This document shows, piece after piece, positions 25,366-34,126 of a stretch of DNA of 34,177 nucleotides. Each line of letters begins with the position of its first letter. The first letter of the stretch is position 1. The notes beneath the pieces are model-generated. The model saw nothing but the letters and a program-made list of their open reading frames with translations. It was not told where the DNA came from and ran no database searches. Origin of the DNA: a bacterium (lineage in GTDB: Bacteria > Bdellovibrionota_C > UBA2361 > SZUA-149); assembly GCA_030433295.1 (NCBI GenBank), contig JAUIMJ010000009.1, positions 1 through 34,177 of the forward strand, read 5' to 3'. The translations under genes were made by a program, and so were the position numbers.

Positions 25366-26523
25366 CTATAAGAGCGCCAGCTCTCGTTCAATATCCTCAT
25401 CGAGATTTCTTGAAGGCAGATCCTCCTCAATCTCCTGCTGAAGTTCGATAGCCGCTCTGCGCTCTTCTTCGCGCTCCTCATGCAGAATTCTTCCAAATTT
25501 TCCCGGAGTGAATTCTCGAGCCGCCTGCTGGGGTGCGATAATCTGCGGTTTATTCTTCGGCGCCGGCCTGCTCAGCGGAAGCGTGTCATCAAGAGAGGTC
25601 TCCCCTTCTGAATCTACTACCGGGTTCTCTCTGCGTGCCTTTATCTTCGCTTCCTCGCGCATGAGCTGGTCGAGAAGACGTATTTCCGACACCGGTAAAT
25701 CAACCTTGCGCGCCACGATGTGAAGTTCCTTACCCGCGGTGAGCAATCGTCTTGCTATCCGATAGGTGACAACATCCATGATGCTCGTCTGCTCAAAGGT
25801 CTGTTGAGAAAGACGCTCATCTTCTTCAAGCTCCTCCTCACTTTTTTCGAGTTCAATCGCCTCTCTTGAGAATGTGGTCGGCATACTCGCCGAAGCTAAG
25901 TTCTGTGCACTCGCCATTGACTGTTGGGCCGCTTCGACCAGGGAATTCATCTCTTTCCCGGTAAACTGTGCCCCATTGAATTGAGACCCATTAGCCTGAG
26001 ACCCCGCAGACTGCGCATCCGCAAACGCAGACTCTGAGAAAGCCGCTGGTGGAACTTTGGAGCGGGTATATCCCTGAAGAGATGGTCCTTCACCCGCACC
26101 CGTTCCGGGCTCTTTGTTTAGTGATGGGGCAGGGGCAGACTGATAGGAAGAAGTCTCTCTATCTGTTGCTGTGCACCAGGTCTCGTTTGGAAAATCATCA
26201 TCAGCGCCGCTACCTTCCTGTGCTGATAATCCTGCGTTCTGAGTCACCCGCGACTCTGCCGCTTCGAGTTTAGTGAGAAGGGTTTCCAGTTCTGTGCGTC
26301 GCTTTTGCAGACTGCGATCAAGCCGGCTGCTTGCCGCACCTGCCTCGGCGATGAGATCCTTAAGACCGTGCTGTAAGGCTTCCAGCTCATCCTTCCAACG
26401 AGAACGACGTCCCTCTCCTGAACCGGAAGATGCGGTGAACAAACTGCGACCACAGACAAGTGCAACGAGGAGCACAAATGCCGTGTCTATCACGCTCTGC
26501 ATATCAATACTTTCGAGTGCCAT
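25366..26523 (-). CDS. Membrane-anchored coiled-coil protein with HTH-like segment (SwrB/DUF6115-like layout)
   Basis: I start at the ATG at 26523, which has GGGGGAGAAGG upstream; a second ATG lies at 26541. The 385-residue protein has one N-terminal helix (about 11-30), a charged coiled coil (about 42-95), a long low-complexity linker with an SQxNG-like repeat (175-190), an acidic helix (221-240), then TYRIARRLLTAGKELHIVARKVDLPVSEIRLLDQL (253-287). That last part resembles an HTH-like motif in SwrB/DUF6115 and DUF2802 proteins, which are often linked to flagella. The tail is charged. As first gene of the block it may affect basal-body assembly; that is inference from layout and position only. 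Confidence 0.75.
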   Translation of the reverse strand: MALESIDMQSVIDTAFVLLVALVCGRSLFTASSGSGEGRRSRWKDELEALQHGLKDLIAEAGAASSRLDRSLQKRRTELETLLTKLEAAESRVTQNAGLSAQEGSGADDDFPNETWCTATDRETSSYQSAPAPSLNKEPGTGAGEGPSLQGYTRSKVPPAAFSESAFADAQSAGSQANGSQFNGAQFTGKEMNSLVEAAQQSMASAQNLASASMPTTFSREAIELEKSEEELEEDERLSQQTFEQTSIMDVVTYRIARRLLTAGKELHIVARKVDLPVSEIRLLDQLMREEAKIKARRENPVVDSEGETSLDDTLPLSRPAPKNKPQIIAPQQAAREFTPGKFGRILHEEREEERRAAIELQQEIEEDLPSRNLDEDIERELALL

Positions 26524-27057
26524 TAACCTTCTCCCCCGCATGCCCTGAAACCTGCCTGTTTCCGGAAATGCGGTGCTGTTTATCTACAAACAGAATGTAA
26601 AACCTCCCTGCCGCCTTTCTTGCACTAATTTAATAGCCATTAGTGTCAAGAGAATGTCTCTCCCGCCAAAATCCCTCGTCAGAAGTTTGGCGAAAACAGC
26701 AGAGTATCAAAGCCTGCCATCTCAGTAGCAGGAGTCTGGAAGACTGATAACATCCTATGTTTACTACACAATTATCAGAAACCTCCGCTCCAGACCCTCA
26801 AAGCGCAAATCCCGATGCAGCCTGAGCCACTCTAGATATTGCAACTCGCGAACCACTTTGGCACGGCAGCTAAAATTCCTTTCCAGAAAAAACCCAGTTA
26901 TTCCGATAGAACATATAGGGTTGCTCACAAGGAGCGCTCTCTAAGGTGGTGTGACTACGGGGAAACGTGATGCAGACCCCGGACAGAGCGCACCGATGCG
27001 TGTAAAGCAATGGCCCGTGAATCTGCCGGGCAGGGTTTGAGCTAAGAGTTCGAGCAT
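26524..27057. other. Intergenic region between the flagellar operon and response regulator
   Basis: No gene is visible in these 534 bases. The left part holds a candidate flagellar promoter with an inverted repeat; the right part a short hairpin, GCCCG-N9-CGGGC, near 27012-27030. Both divergent promoters must be here. Confidence 0.5.
26623..26649 (-). promoter_or_regulatory. Inverted repeat overlapping a TTGACA box upstream of the flagellar block
   Basis: CACTAAT (26623-26629), 9 bases, ATTAGTG (26639-26645) form a perfect inverted repeat. A perfect TTGACA on the minus strand (26649-26644) overlaps its edge. No good -10 lies at 16-18 bases, so a promoter needing an activator, or a chance match, are both possible. 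Confidence 0.35.
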
Positions 27058-27696
27058 ATGGTTAAAATTGTAATCGCAGACGATCACGTAGTTTTGCGCA
27101 AAGGCTTAAAGTCTCTCCTCTGCGCCGTAGAGGAGTGGGACGTTGTCGCTGAAGCTGGTGATGGTTTTGAAGTTCTCCCACTCATTGAAGAGCACTCCCC
27201 GGATCTCGTTATCCTGGATCTCACCATGCCGAACCTCGGCGGTCTGGAGACCATCGTTCGACTGCAGAAGTTAAAGGATACTCCCCGCATTCTCGTGCTC
27301 TCGGCAAAAGATGATGACATCTCTGTTGCTGAGGCAATCCGCGCAGGCGCAAAGGGCTATCTGCCGAAAAGTTCCGAACACGAGGAACTTACCTTTGCCA
27401 TTAAAGCGCTTCTCAAAGGTCACTCGTATATCAGTCCCTCGGTTGCCAACGGCGTGCTCCAGAGAGATCCGAACTCCGCAGAGGACAACTCCTCACCTCT
27501 GTCTGCACTTTCCGCGCGTGAGCGAGAGGTCATGAAACTCCTGAGTGAGGGAAAGCCAAATCGGGAAGTAGCAAAGCTTCTGCACATATCTCCGAGGACG
27601 ATCGACAGTCATCGCTCAAACATCATGAAGAAGCTGGACATCAGCAGCAATGCCGAGCTGGTTCAGTTTGCGGTGAAATACGGTCTGATCGAGTAG
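27058..27696 (+). CDS. NarL/FixJ-family response regulator
   Basis: The 212-residue protein has a receiver domain (about 2-120) with the acidic pair D8-D9, phospho-acceptor D54 (LVILDLTMP), S82 and K104, and a LuxR-type HTH (about 150-207: LSAREREVMKLLSEGKPNREVAKLLHIS, then TIDSHRSNIMKKL). Phosphorylated by a partner histidine kinase, it would bind DNA as a dimer. No kinase is in the window. It is divergent from the flagellar block and convergent with the glycosyltransferase 6 bases away; target genes are unknown. Confidence 0.93.
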   Translation: MVKIVIADDHVVLRKGLKSLLCAVEEWDVVAEAGDGFEVLPLIEEHSPDLVILDLTMPNLGGLETIVRLQKLKDTPRILVLSAKDDDISVAEAIRAGAKGYLPKSSEHEELTFAIKALLKGHSYISPSVANGVLQRDPNSAEDNSSPLSALSAREREVMKLLSEGKPNREVAKLLHISPRTIDSHRSNIMKKLDISSNAELVQFAVKYGLIE

Positions 27697-27702
27697 GACT
27701 GC

Positions 27703-28893
27703 CTATTGTCCCTTAGCCGAGGGATTCCAGACCACCGCCCGCTCACCCTGTGCGTACTTAATCCATGCCGAAAGAATTGCTGCGTTTGATACGCAGAGAA
27801 AGAGAGGCACCTTCACAAAGGGGATCCGCGCCAGGGGCTGGATGTAAAAACCAAGCAGCGCCAGAGCATAAAACCCCAGCAAAAGCAGAAGTAAGATAGC
27901 GAACAAGGTTGAAGAAAAAGCAGCTATCAGGCAGCTAAGCGTTCCGAGCACCATAAACCAGGGCACGAGCCAGCGACAGAGCTTATGGCTTGCGATCTGC
28001 CAGGAGAACAGGCCGAATCGAATCGGATTTAGGACCTCCAGTCTCGACATGAAGGTCGTAATCCCACGCAGCACCGTGCGCACTTTTCTGGAAAACTCCT
28101 CTCGTTCGCTTCTCACAGCCTTGTACGACCCGATTACGTCGGGCGCATGCACTCCTCTGAGTTTATTGCGCTTTGTTTCGATCAGAAGAGCAAAGTCGCT
28201 GGGAATATCAGTTTGCAGATTCGCACAAAGCGAGCGACGAACGGCAAAACAGGAGCCACTCAGTCCAACGAGGCTGTTAAAATCAGACTCCAGATCTCGC
28301 AGCCACATTTCATAGGCCACATAGAGTCCTTCACCACTGCTCGTTCCGGAGTCGGAGACGACATTATCCTCACTGCTTACCGCACCGATTGAAGGATCTT
28401 CAAAATAGCGTCCAAAGGATTCAAGCGCCTGATCATTTAGTTCAATCTTGGCGTCGGTAAATACCAGTATCTCCCCTCTGGCACTTTCTATTGCCGCCTT
28501 CTGTGCGCTTTCCTTACCGCCACGCTCGGGCAGGCTCACAAGCTTTACTCCCTTCCCGGCAAAACTCTTAACAATATCGTCGGTACCGTCATCACTGGCA
28601 TCACTTGCGACGATGAGTTCCACATCCGAGTTTGCGTCAGCAATCCAGCGCGCAAGAGCAACCCTGCGGTAGGAAAGCGCCAGAGTCGCCTCGATTTTCT
28701 CGCGAATGACCGCAGATTCATTACGCACCGTAATAATCACGCTCAGCGCAGGGAGCGCAGCACTCTGCTCAGGGGGACTTACTTTCGGCTTTCCCTTTCC
28801 CAGACCAAGACTTCGAAATCCATGCAGGCAAAGCCCGTAACCCACGTATGCATAGAAAACAAAGAGGAGGCACAGAATCGTAAGAAGTTGCAT
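27703..28893 (-). CDS. Family 2 glycosyltransferase, membrane-associated
   Basis: The 396-residue protein has an N-terminal helix (1-22), a GT-A domain (about 48-290) with SVIITVRNESAVI, the ASDASDDGTDDI motif (D98, D101-D102), FTDAKIELN (the D-x-D-like site, D147) and RKVRTVLRG late in the domain. Three C-terminal helices (about 310-380) follow. It would use a nucleotide sugar to extend or start a polysaccharide at the inner membrane. It follows the DegT gene by 54 bases and is probably co-transcribed with it. Confidence 0.9.
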   Translation of the reverse strand: MQLLTILCLLFVFYAYVGYGLCLHGFRSLGLGKGKPKVSPPEQSAALPALSVIITVRNESAVIREKIEATLALSYRRVALARWIADANSDVELIVASDASDDGTDDIVKSFAGKGVKLVSLPERGGKESAQKAAIESARGEILVFTDAKIELNDQALESFGRYFEDPSIGAVSSEDNVVSDSGTSSGEGLYVAYEMWLRDLESDFNSLVGLSGSCFAVRRSLCANLQTDIPSDFALLIETKRNKLRGVHAPDVIGSYKAVRSEREEFSRKVRTVLRGITTFMSRLEVLNPIRFGLFSWQIASHKLCRWLVPWFMVLGTLSCLIAAFSSTLFAILLLLLLGFYALALLGFYIQPLARIPFVKVPLFLCVSNAAILSAWIKYAQGERAVVWNPSAKGQ

Positions 28894-28947
28894 ATGCTTG
28901 TGTCTTATTTTTGCGCTAAAGCCTGCACCAATTGCAGCGCTATAAAC

Positions 28948-30186
28948 TTAAATGCATTTTTGAATAATGGCGAGTGTTCTCTCTCGATCTCTCTCTCCAA
29001 CATAGACGTGGGTCGGCAGGGTAAGGATTCGCTTAGAAACAGAGCGCGCCTGCGCTACATCTTCACCGCTCACATGCCCATCCAGGGCCGGATACTCATT
29101 GAGCACAGAGGGGTATGAGGCACTGGCGCCAAGTCCTGCGCGAAGCAAAGCGCTGAGTGCGGCGTCGCGTTGCTTTTCCCCGGCAAAGACCAGGGGGTAG
29201 CGAATCGGACAATCCCCTTCGTTTGCCCGGATTTTATACGGTTGGACCAGGGGTAATTCCGTAAGAATCTCACTCCAGGCATCTGCGGCATGTTTCAGGC
29301 CCGAAGCTCGGCTCCCCGCGTCATGAAGTTGCGCCAAAACGGCAGCGGCCTGCATGCGAGAAAGTTTTTGCGGCTCATGATTGAGGTCGCAATGCGTCTC
29401 TCCCAGCCCAAGAGCCGGAATCCTCGCCGGTATGCCGTAGAGCCAGGGCATCTCAAAGAGAAAGTATGCCAGGGAAAGAAGCAGGCTCTTACACTCGGAC
29501 GCGATATTCTGCGCTACGGCATGGCAATCCGCCGATTCTGATGCATCCGCAGAGGTAGCGTCACGATCAGCGGGCACCTCTGAGCCACGATCGGCACCGC
29601 GAAGCATTGCCCCTCCGCCGAGTCCGCAAATCGCCTTTCCTCTGGAAAAGCTCAGCACACCATAATCCGCACCGCGGGCACCGAGAAGCGCCTTCCCATC
29701 GTACGACAGGGCTGCCTGGCAGGCATCATCGACGAGCGTCAGCCCTTTTCCGAGCCAGCGCCGCATATCATCCGCAAGTCCGTACAGGTTAGAAAAAAGA
29801 AGCACATCACACTCAGACACGTCGACCCCCTCGGCGATATCAAGTGTCTCTGCATCCACATCCAATGCGACGATAGTACATCCGGCCTGAATCGCTGCCA
29901 CCGCAACATCCGGACAGGTGTAGGCACTCATTCCGATGCGCAGCGAACGCCCGTCGTGTTTGCCTCTAATCTCGGTAAAACAACGTCGAAGCGCATCTTT
30001 TCCGCTTCCTTCGAGCAAAACATCGGTTTTGGCATAGCGATCCGCCAATACCCCGGCACACGCCAGGGCCCAGGAACCTTCGGGTGATTGCGCAAGGCTT
30101 CTCAACGCTCTAATAATAGCGAAGGGAGAGGAGAATCCCCCGGCGGGGGCAAGGACTCTTAAACGTGTTGGTTTCGTATACGCCAT
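28948..30186 (-). CDS. DegT/DnrJ/EryC1 family PLP-dependent protein (sugar aminotransferase-like)
   Basis: I start at the ATG at 30186; an upstream frame to 30267 would overlap the divergent deacetylase gene. The 412-residue protein shows the type I PLP fold: SAYTCPDVAVAAIQAGCTIVALDVD (87-111), D153 in LVDDACQAAL, and the Schiff-base K184 in SFSRGKAICGLGGGAM. DegT-family enzymes aminate nucleotide-linked keto-sugars for surface glycans. The first 60 residues are somewhat longer than usual, and VDDACQA replaces the common EDAAQA. Its partner polysaccharide genes suggest a role in making a precursor. No clear ribosome site. Confidence 0.8.
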   Translation of the reverse strand: MAYTKPTRLRVLAPAGGFSSPFAIIRALRSLAQSPEGSWALACAGVLADRYAKTDVLLEGSGKDALRRCFTEIRGKHDGRSLRIGMSAYTCPDVAVAAIQAGCTIVALDVDAETLDIAEGVDVSECDVLLFSNLYGLADDMRRWLGKGLTLVDDACQAALSYDGKALLGARGADYGVLSFSRGKAICGLGGGAMLRGADRGSEVPADRDATSADASESADCHAVAQNIASECKSLLLSLAYFLFEMPWLYGIPARIPALGLGETHCDLNHEPQKLSRMQAAAVLAQLHDAGSRASGLKHAADAWSEILTELPLVQPYKIRANEGDCPIRYPLVFAGEKQRDAALSALLRAGLGASASYPSVLNEYPALDGHVSGEDVAQARSVSKRILTLPTHVYVGERDRERTLAIIQKCI

Positions 30187-30218
30187 GACTTTGTGATCTA
30201 CTATACCCAAGCTCTGTA

Positions 30219-31097
30219 ATGCTAAACGTAATTTCAGTCGACGTCGAGGAGTACTTCCACGCAGCAAACCTCGAGCCTTTCATAGGCCCGCAGCGCTGGC
30301 ACAGCGTTCCGAGCAGGGTGGTGGCTTCGACTGAACGTACGCTTGAGCTCTTCGCATCCGGGAATGCGCGCGGAACGTTTTTTATCCTCGGCTCAACGGC
30401 CAGAAGACATCCGGACCTGGTGCGCAGGATCGCTGACGCCGGACACGAAATCGCATCACATGGCTACGGGCATCGGCTCGCCTACGAACAGTCTCCCCGC
30501 TCCTTTTATCGCGACATCGTAAAGAGCAAACGCATACTCGAAGATATTTCAGGCAAGGAAGTTCTGGGATATCGGGCTCCGAATTTTTCAATCAAGGAAG
30601 AAAACGCCTGGGCTTACGATGAACTGATTCGAGCTGGCTATCGCTACGACTCAAGTCTGTACCCCATATGGCATCCTCGCTACGCAAACACGCAGCGCAG
30701 TCTGGATGCTGAAATCATTTCCCGAGACAGCGGTCAGATTGCCGTCTTCCCGCTGGCGGTTGCCGAGTATCAGCTATTCGGACGCCGACTGCGCGTTCCC
30801 GTTGCCGGCGGTGCCTACTGGCGGCTTTTTCCGCGATGCCTGATGAAACACGGTCTTTCGCAAATCAACAAAAACGGAAAGTACTTCATCACCTACTTCC
30901 ACCCCTGGGAACTGGATGCAGGACAACCAATCGTCAAAGGAATGGGATTTCTAACCCGACTAAGGCACTACGGCGGAGTCGAGTGCTTTGACGATACCAT
31001 CAGCTACTTTCTCCAGCGATTCACCTTCGCGCCACTCATAGAAGCAGCAAAACAAAGCTCATCGATCGCAGAAGCTGTAGATCTACCTACTCCTTAA
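30219..31097 (+). CDS. Polysaccharide deacetylase of XrtA/PEP-CTERM type (DUF3473)
   Basis: The 292-residue protein has the carbohydrate esterase 4 motifs: SVDVEEYF (D8 as catalytic base), TFFILG, the metal pair H81/H85 (SHGYGH), and LGYRAPNFS. The C-terminal part (PVAGGAYWRLFP, ITYFHPWELD) matches DUF3473, found in exosortase-associated loci. It removes N-acetyl groups from an exopolysaccharide. The start lies 32 bases from the divergent DegT start. No ribosome site is clear. Two repeats follow it. Confidence 0.93.
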   Translation: MLNVISVDVEEYFHAANLEPFIGPQRWHSVPSRVVASTERTLELFASGNARGTFFILGSTARRHPDLVRRIADAGHEIASHGYGHRLAYEQSPRSFYRDIVKSKRILEDISGKEVLGYRAPNFSIKEENAWAYDELIRAGYRYDSSLYPIWHPRYANTQRSLDAEIISRDSGQIAVFPLAVAEYQLFGRRLRVPVAGGAYWRLFPRCLMKHGLSQINKNGKYFITYFHPWELDAGQPIVKGMGFLTRLRHYGGVECFDDTISYFLQRFTFAPLIEAAKQSSSIAEAVDLPTP

Positions 31098-31111
31098 ACC
31101 CAAACCAAAGC

Positions 31112-31300
31112 CCTCTCTGCGTGCTCTGTGTGCTCTGTGTGCTCTGTGTTTCAATTCCCCGAAACCACAAAAGCCAGCCATCTCACACATGAACTCCCTC
31201 ACTGCGCTTAATCGCCTTCGCCGAAAGGACAACAGCTGCTCGGGGATCAAGGTATTTTAAACACAGAGCACGCAGAGCACACAGAGGGGTAAAGAGCTGG
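31112..31300. repeat. MITE-like repeat, copy 1 (189 bp)
   Basis: It starts CCTCTCTGCGTGCTCTGTGT and ends CACAGAGGGGTAAAGAGCTGG-like; the two ends are near-perfect inverted repeats made of CTCTGTGTG-type units. This copy has one extra 9-bp GCTCTGTGT unit on the left. The core of about 110 bp contains a further CCCCGA / TCGGGG dyad. No gene lies inside. Confidence 0.85.
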
Positions 31301-31407
31301 TTCTCGCTCTCTGATTGCTCCCTCAATCCAGGCTCGCCGTGCGCGGAAACATCTCGGACCAAGTCTCAAGCAATACAAAAACACAAGAAGCGACACCCTC
31401 CCCTACA

Positions 31408-31587
31408 CCTCTCTGCGTGCTCTGTGTGCTCTGTGTTTCAATTCCCCGAAACCATAAAAGCCAGCCATCTCACACATGAACTCCCTCACTGCGCTTAATC
31501 GCCTTCGCCGAAAGGACAACAGCTGCTCGGGGATCAAGGTATTTTAAACACAGAGCACACAGAGCACGCAGAGGGGAAAAGAGCTGG
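31408..31587. repeat. MITE-like repeat, copy 2 (180 bp)
   Basis: Nearly identical to copy 1, in the same orientation, 296 bases after it. The core differs at one or few bases (ACCATAAAAG against ACCACAAAAG). The left and right ends are inverted repeats of about 28 bp, with CTCTGCGTGCTCTGTGTGCT on the left and its complement on the right. No transposase is present. Confidence 0.85.
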
Positions 31588-31647
31588 GGTGCTGATGCCT
31601 TGATGTGCAAAAACAGCATATAGAAGCCCCTGAATGCTCAGAACTTC

Positions 31648-31686
31648 ACTTCAGGTATTTGATTGCGGTGTTTTAAACCCTGAAGT
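31648..31686. other. Stem-loop upstream of the FemAB gene
   Basis: ACTTCAGG (31648-31655) and CCTGAAGT (31679-31686) form a perfect 8-bp stem with a 23-base loop. It lies about 90 bases before the FemAB start. No T-tract follows closely. The rest of 31098-31777 outside the two repeats shows nothing further. Confidence 0.35.
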
Positions 31687-31777
31687 ACTCTGGATTTTTT
31701 ATTCTACTTGATTTATTTTCCCCGGGGCCACATGTCTGTGGTCCAATGTTGTTTTTAACGATCTAGTTTCTTACTCG

Positions 31778-32854
31778 ATGATACGCGTCACAGAAGCAAG
31801 CGATGTAGACCATCGCCGATGGGAGGACTACCTCCAGACTACGAATGTAAGCCATCATGCCTACTGCTGGCACTGGCGCAGCATCATCCGGGAATCCTTC
31901 GCGCATACTCCCCACTACCTGATTGCCGAAAACGATGACCCGGAGAACACCTCCGAGACAAAAGAGGTCGTCGGCATACTTCCACTCTATCACGTAAAAA
32001 GCATGCTCTTTGGTTCGGCACTTATTTCTATGCCCTATCTGAACAGCGGCGGTATTCTTGCTAACTCTGACGAGGCATTTGACGAGCTGCTCAAAGCGGC
32101 CGCTGAGCTGAGCAGGAATCTGGAAGTCGATTATCTTGAGCTGCGACACCGCGGTGCCCTTAATCCTATTCCCGATGGCTTGCAGGAGCGTTCACACAAG
32201 GTCTCTATGGTGCTGCCGCTTATGGCCAGCGCCGAGGAGCTGTTCTCTTCGTTTAAACCCAAGCTGCGAAGTCAGATACGGCGGCCGTCAAAAAGCGGTA
32301 TGTACGCGCAGGTCTCCACCGATGATATTCCGGTCGATAAAGCACTGTCTGCATTTTTTGCCGTTTTCTCAGAGCATATGCGTGACCTGGGAACGCCGGT
32401 GTTTCCCAAGAAGCTCTTCTGGGAAACCCATCGACGATTCGGCGACAATTGCAGGATTATCACGGTGTGGTCGGAAGGTAATCCGGTGGCCGCCGGTATC
32501 ACCGTTAGGCAGCAGAATACCGTTGAGATCCCCTGGGCATCTGCTCTTCGCCGCTTTAACAAGCACTCGCCAAATATGCTGCTCTACTGGGAGGCGATAA
32601 AAACGGCTGCCAATGAAGGCGCAGAGTTTTTTGATTTCGGCAGATCCTCGTTCAACACCGGCACCCAGCGCTTCAAACAGCAGTGGGGAGCCACTCCCGT
32701 GCCCCTGCACTGGTACTACCACATTAATCGCGGTGAGATTCCGGATATCAACCCGGCAAATCCAAAATACGCCGCAGTGGTAAAATGCTGGAGCAAACTT
32801 CCCCTGCCGCTTGCTAATACGGTCGGCCCCTGGCTCACCCGCAGCCTGCCATAG
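31778..32854 (+). CDS. FemAB-like GNAT protein, XrtA/PEP-CTERM locus type
   Basis: The 358-residue protein has the FemAB/GNAT layout: an N-terminal half with AYCWHWRSIIRESFAHTPHYLIA and a second half with SFKPKLRSQIRRPSKSG, FWETHRRFGDNCRIITVW and the conserved end FDFGRSSFNTGTQRFKQQWGATPVPLHWYY. These match the FemAB-related family found with exosortase loci, thought to add amino acids or acyl groups to a surface polymer. It follows the deacetylase in the same direction, separated by the repeats. No ribosome site is clear. Confidence 0.9.
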   Translation: MIRVTEASDVDHRRWEDYLQTTNVSHHAYCWHWRSIIRESFAHTPHYLIAENDDPENTSETKEVVGILPLYHVKSMLFGSALISMPYLNSGGILANSDEAFDELLKAAAELSRNLEVDYLELRHRGALNPIPDGLQERSHKVSMVLPLMASAEELFSSFKPKLRSQIRRPSKSGMYAQVSTDDIPVDKALSAFFAVFSEHMRDLGTPVFPKKLFWETHRRFGDNCRIITVWSEGNPVAAGITVRQQNTVEIPWASALRRFNKHSPNMLLYWEAIKTAANEGAEFFDFGRSSFNTGTQRFKQQWGATPVPLHWYYHINRGEIPDINPANPKYAAVVKCWSKLPLPLANTVGPWLTRSLP

Positions 32855-32867
32855 AGAGGTCTGAGGA

Positions 32868-34111
32868 ATGAATCGCGACTCAGCCGAAACGCTTCTCGTG
32901 CTTGATGGTGAGAGTCGCGCGGCCCTTGCCGTCGTGCGTTCTCTGGGGAAACAGGGAAAGCGCGTTGTTGTCGCCTCCTTCAAGCAAAAGGGACTTGCCG
33001 GGTACAGCAAGTACGCCGACAGGCACATTCCCTGCCCTTGCGCAGATGAAGACCCGGAAACCTTTTGCTCCTGGCTTAGAACTACGCTGCAGGAAGAGAC
33101 ATTCACTCATCTTCTTCCGATCACCGACACCAGCCTTCGTCTCGCTCTCAGCATTGAAGAGGAGATTCGAAAACTCACGACTCTTCCCTTCGTCTCCGCT
33201 GAAGTGTTTGAGGCAGTCAGCAATAAGGACCACTTACTTGCAGAGGCCTCGAGTCTGGGCCTTCGCTGCCCGCAGTCGATTAGCCTTCTGCAACATCATG
33301 AGCAGAGCGAAGAACAGCTACAGCAGATTCGCGCATTCAGCTACCCGGCTGTCGCAAAGCCGGTTCAGTCCAGCGAACATCAGGGAGAAAAAAGAATTCA
33401 GTCCGAGATTCGATACTTTGATTCGGCGGAGGACGCTGTCGCTTTCTTCTCGCGACAGGAGACAGACGAAGGAGTTCGCTATCTTCTGCAGGAGCGAATT
33501 CAGGGACGGGGACTTGGGGTGTTTGCCGTTTGTGCAGAAGGACAGGCCATACAGTTCTTTGCCCATCGACGTATTCTCGAAAAGCCTCCCAGCGGAGGAA
33601 GAAGTGTTTTGAGCAGGCTCCGGTAGAACAGGCTCGCGCTCTGCTTGAGCACTATCGCTGGGACGGGGTGGCCATGGTCGAGTTCAAGCAGAACGAGGGC
33701 GGTGATTCTTACCTGATGGAGATCAATCCGAGATTCTGGGGCTCCCTGCAGCTTGCCATTGACGCAGGCCGGGATTTTCCTGCCCTGCTACTTCAGATTT
33801 TTCCCTCGGGCGCAGAAGCAGACCGGGAGGCAATCGACAGTATCCGCGCATCTGAGCAGCCCTTTGCCCATGGTTGCAGACTCCGCTGGACACTTGGCTG
33901 CCTGGATCACTTCCTCATTCGCCTCAAGCAGGATCCCGGATCAACTCTCGGCGATACCCTGCTGAGAAACGCCTTACATTTCTTTGTTCGCTCCGGGGAC
34001 ACTGTCGGGGTAAAAGTACGCACAAAGCTCGAAGTGCTGCGAATGGAGGACCCTCGTCCCTTCCTTGTTGAGCTCAAGCAGTATGTGCTGCAGATACTGA
34101 AAATCGCCTGA
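32868..34111 (+). pseudogene. ATP-grasp enzyme gene, broken by a frameshift
   Basis: The first part (32868 to about 33605) encodes TLLVLDGESRAALAVVRSLG, the nucleotide-binding region with YPAVAKPVQSS, and HRRILEKPPSGGRSV, then stops at 33626 after SRLR. The rest continues in the -1 frame from about 33607: QARALLEHYRWDGVAMVEFK, then LMEINPRFWGSLQLAIDAG, the ATP-grasp metal motif, to the stop at 34109-34111. Together they make one ATP-grasp protein of about 415 residues. The join reads SVLS|EQAPV; adding one T in GTTTTG or a second GAGC restores the frame. Sequencing error, mutation or phase variation are all possible; no standard slippery heptamer is seen. It sits 13 bases after the FemAB gene. 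Confidence 0.82.
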
Positions 34112-34126
34112 GAAGGAACCCTGGAC

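Noticed and set aside
33570-33626. Programmed -1 frameshift in the ATP-grasp gene
   Set aside because: No X-XXY-YYZ slippery heptamer in the right phase was found at the join, and ATP-grasp enzymes are not known to use one.
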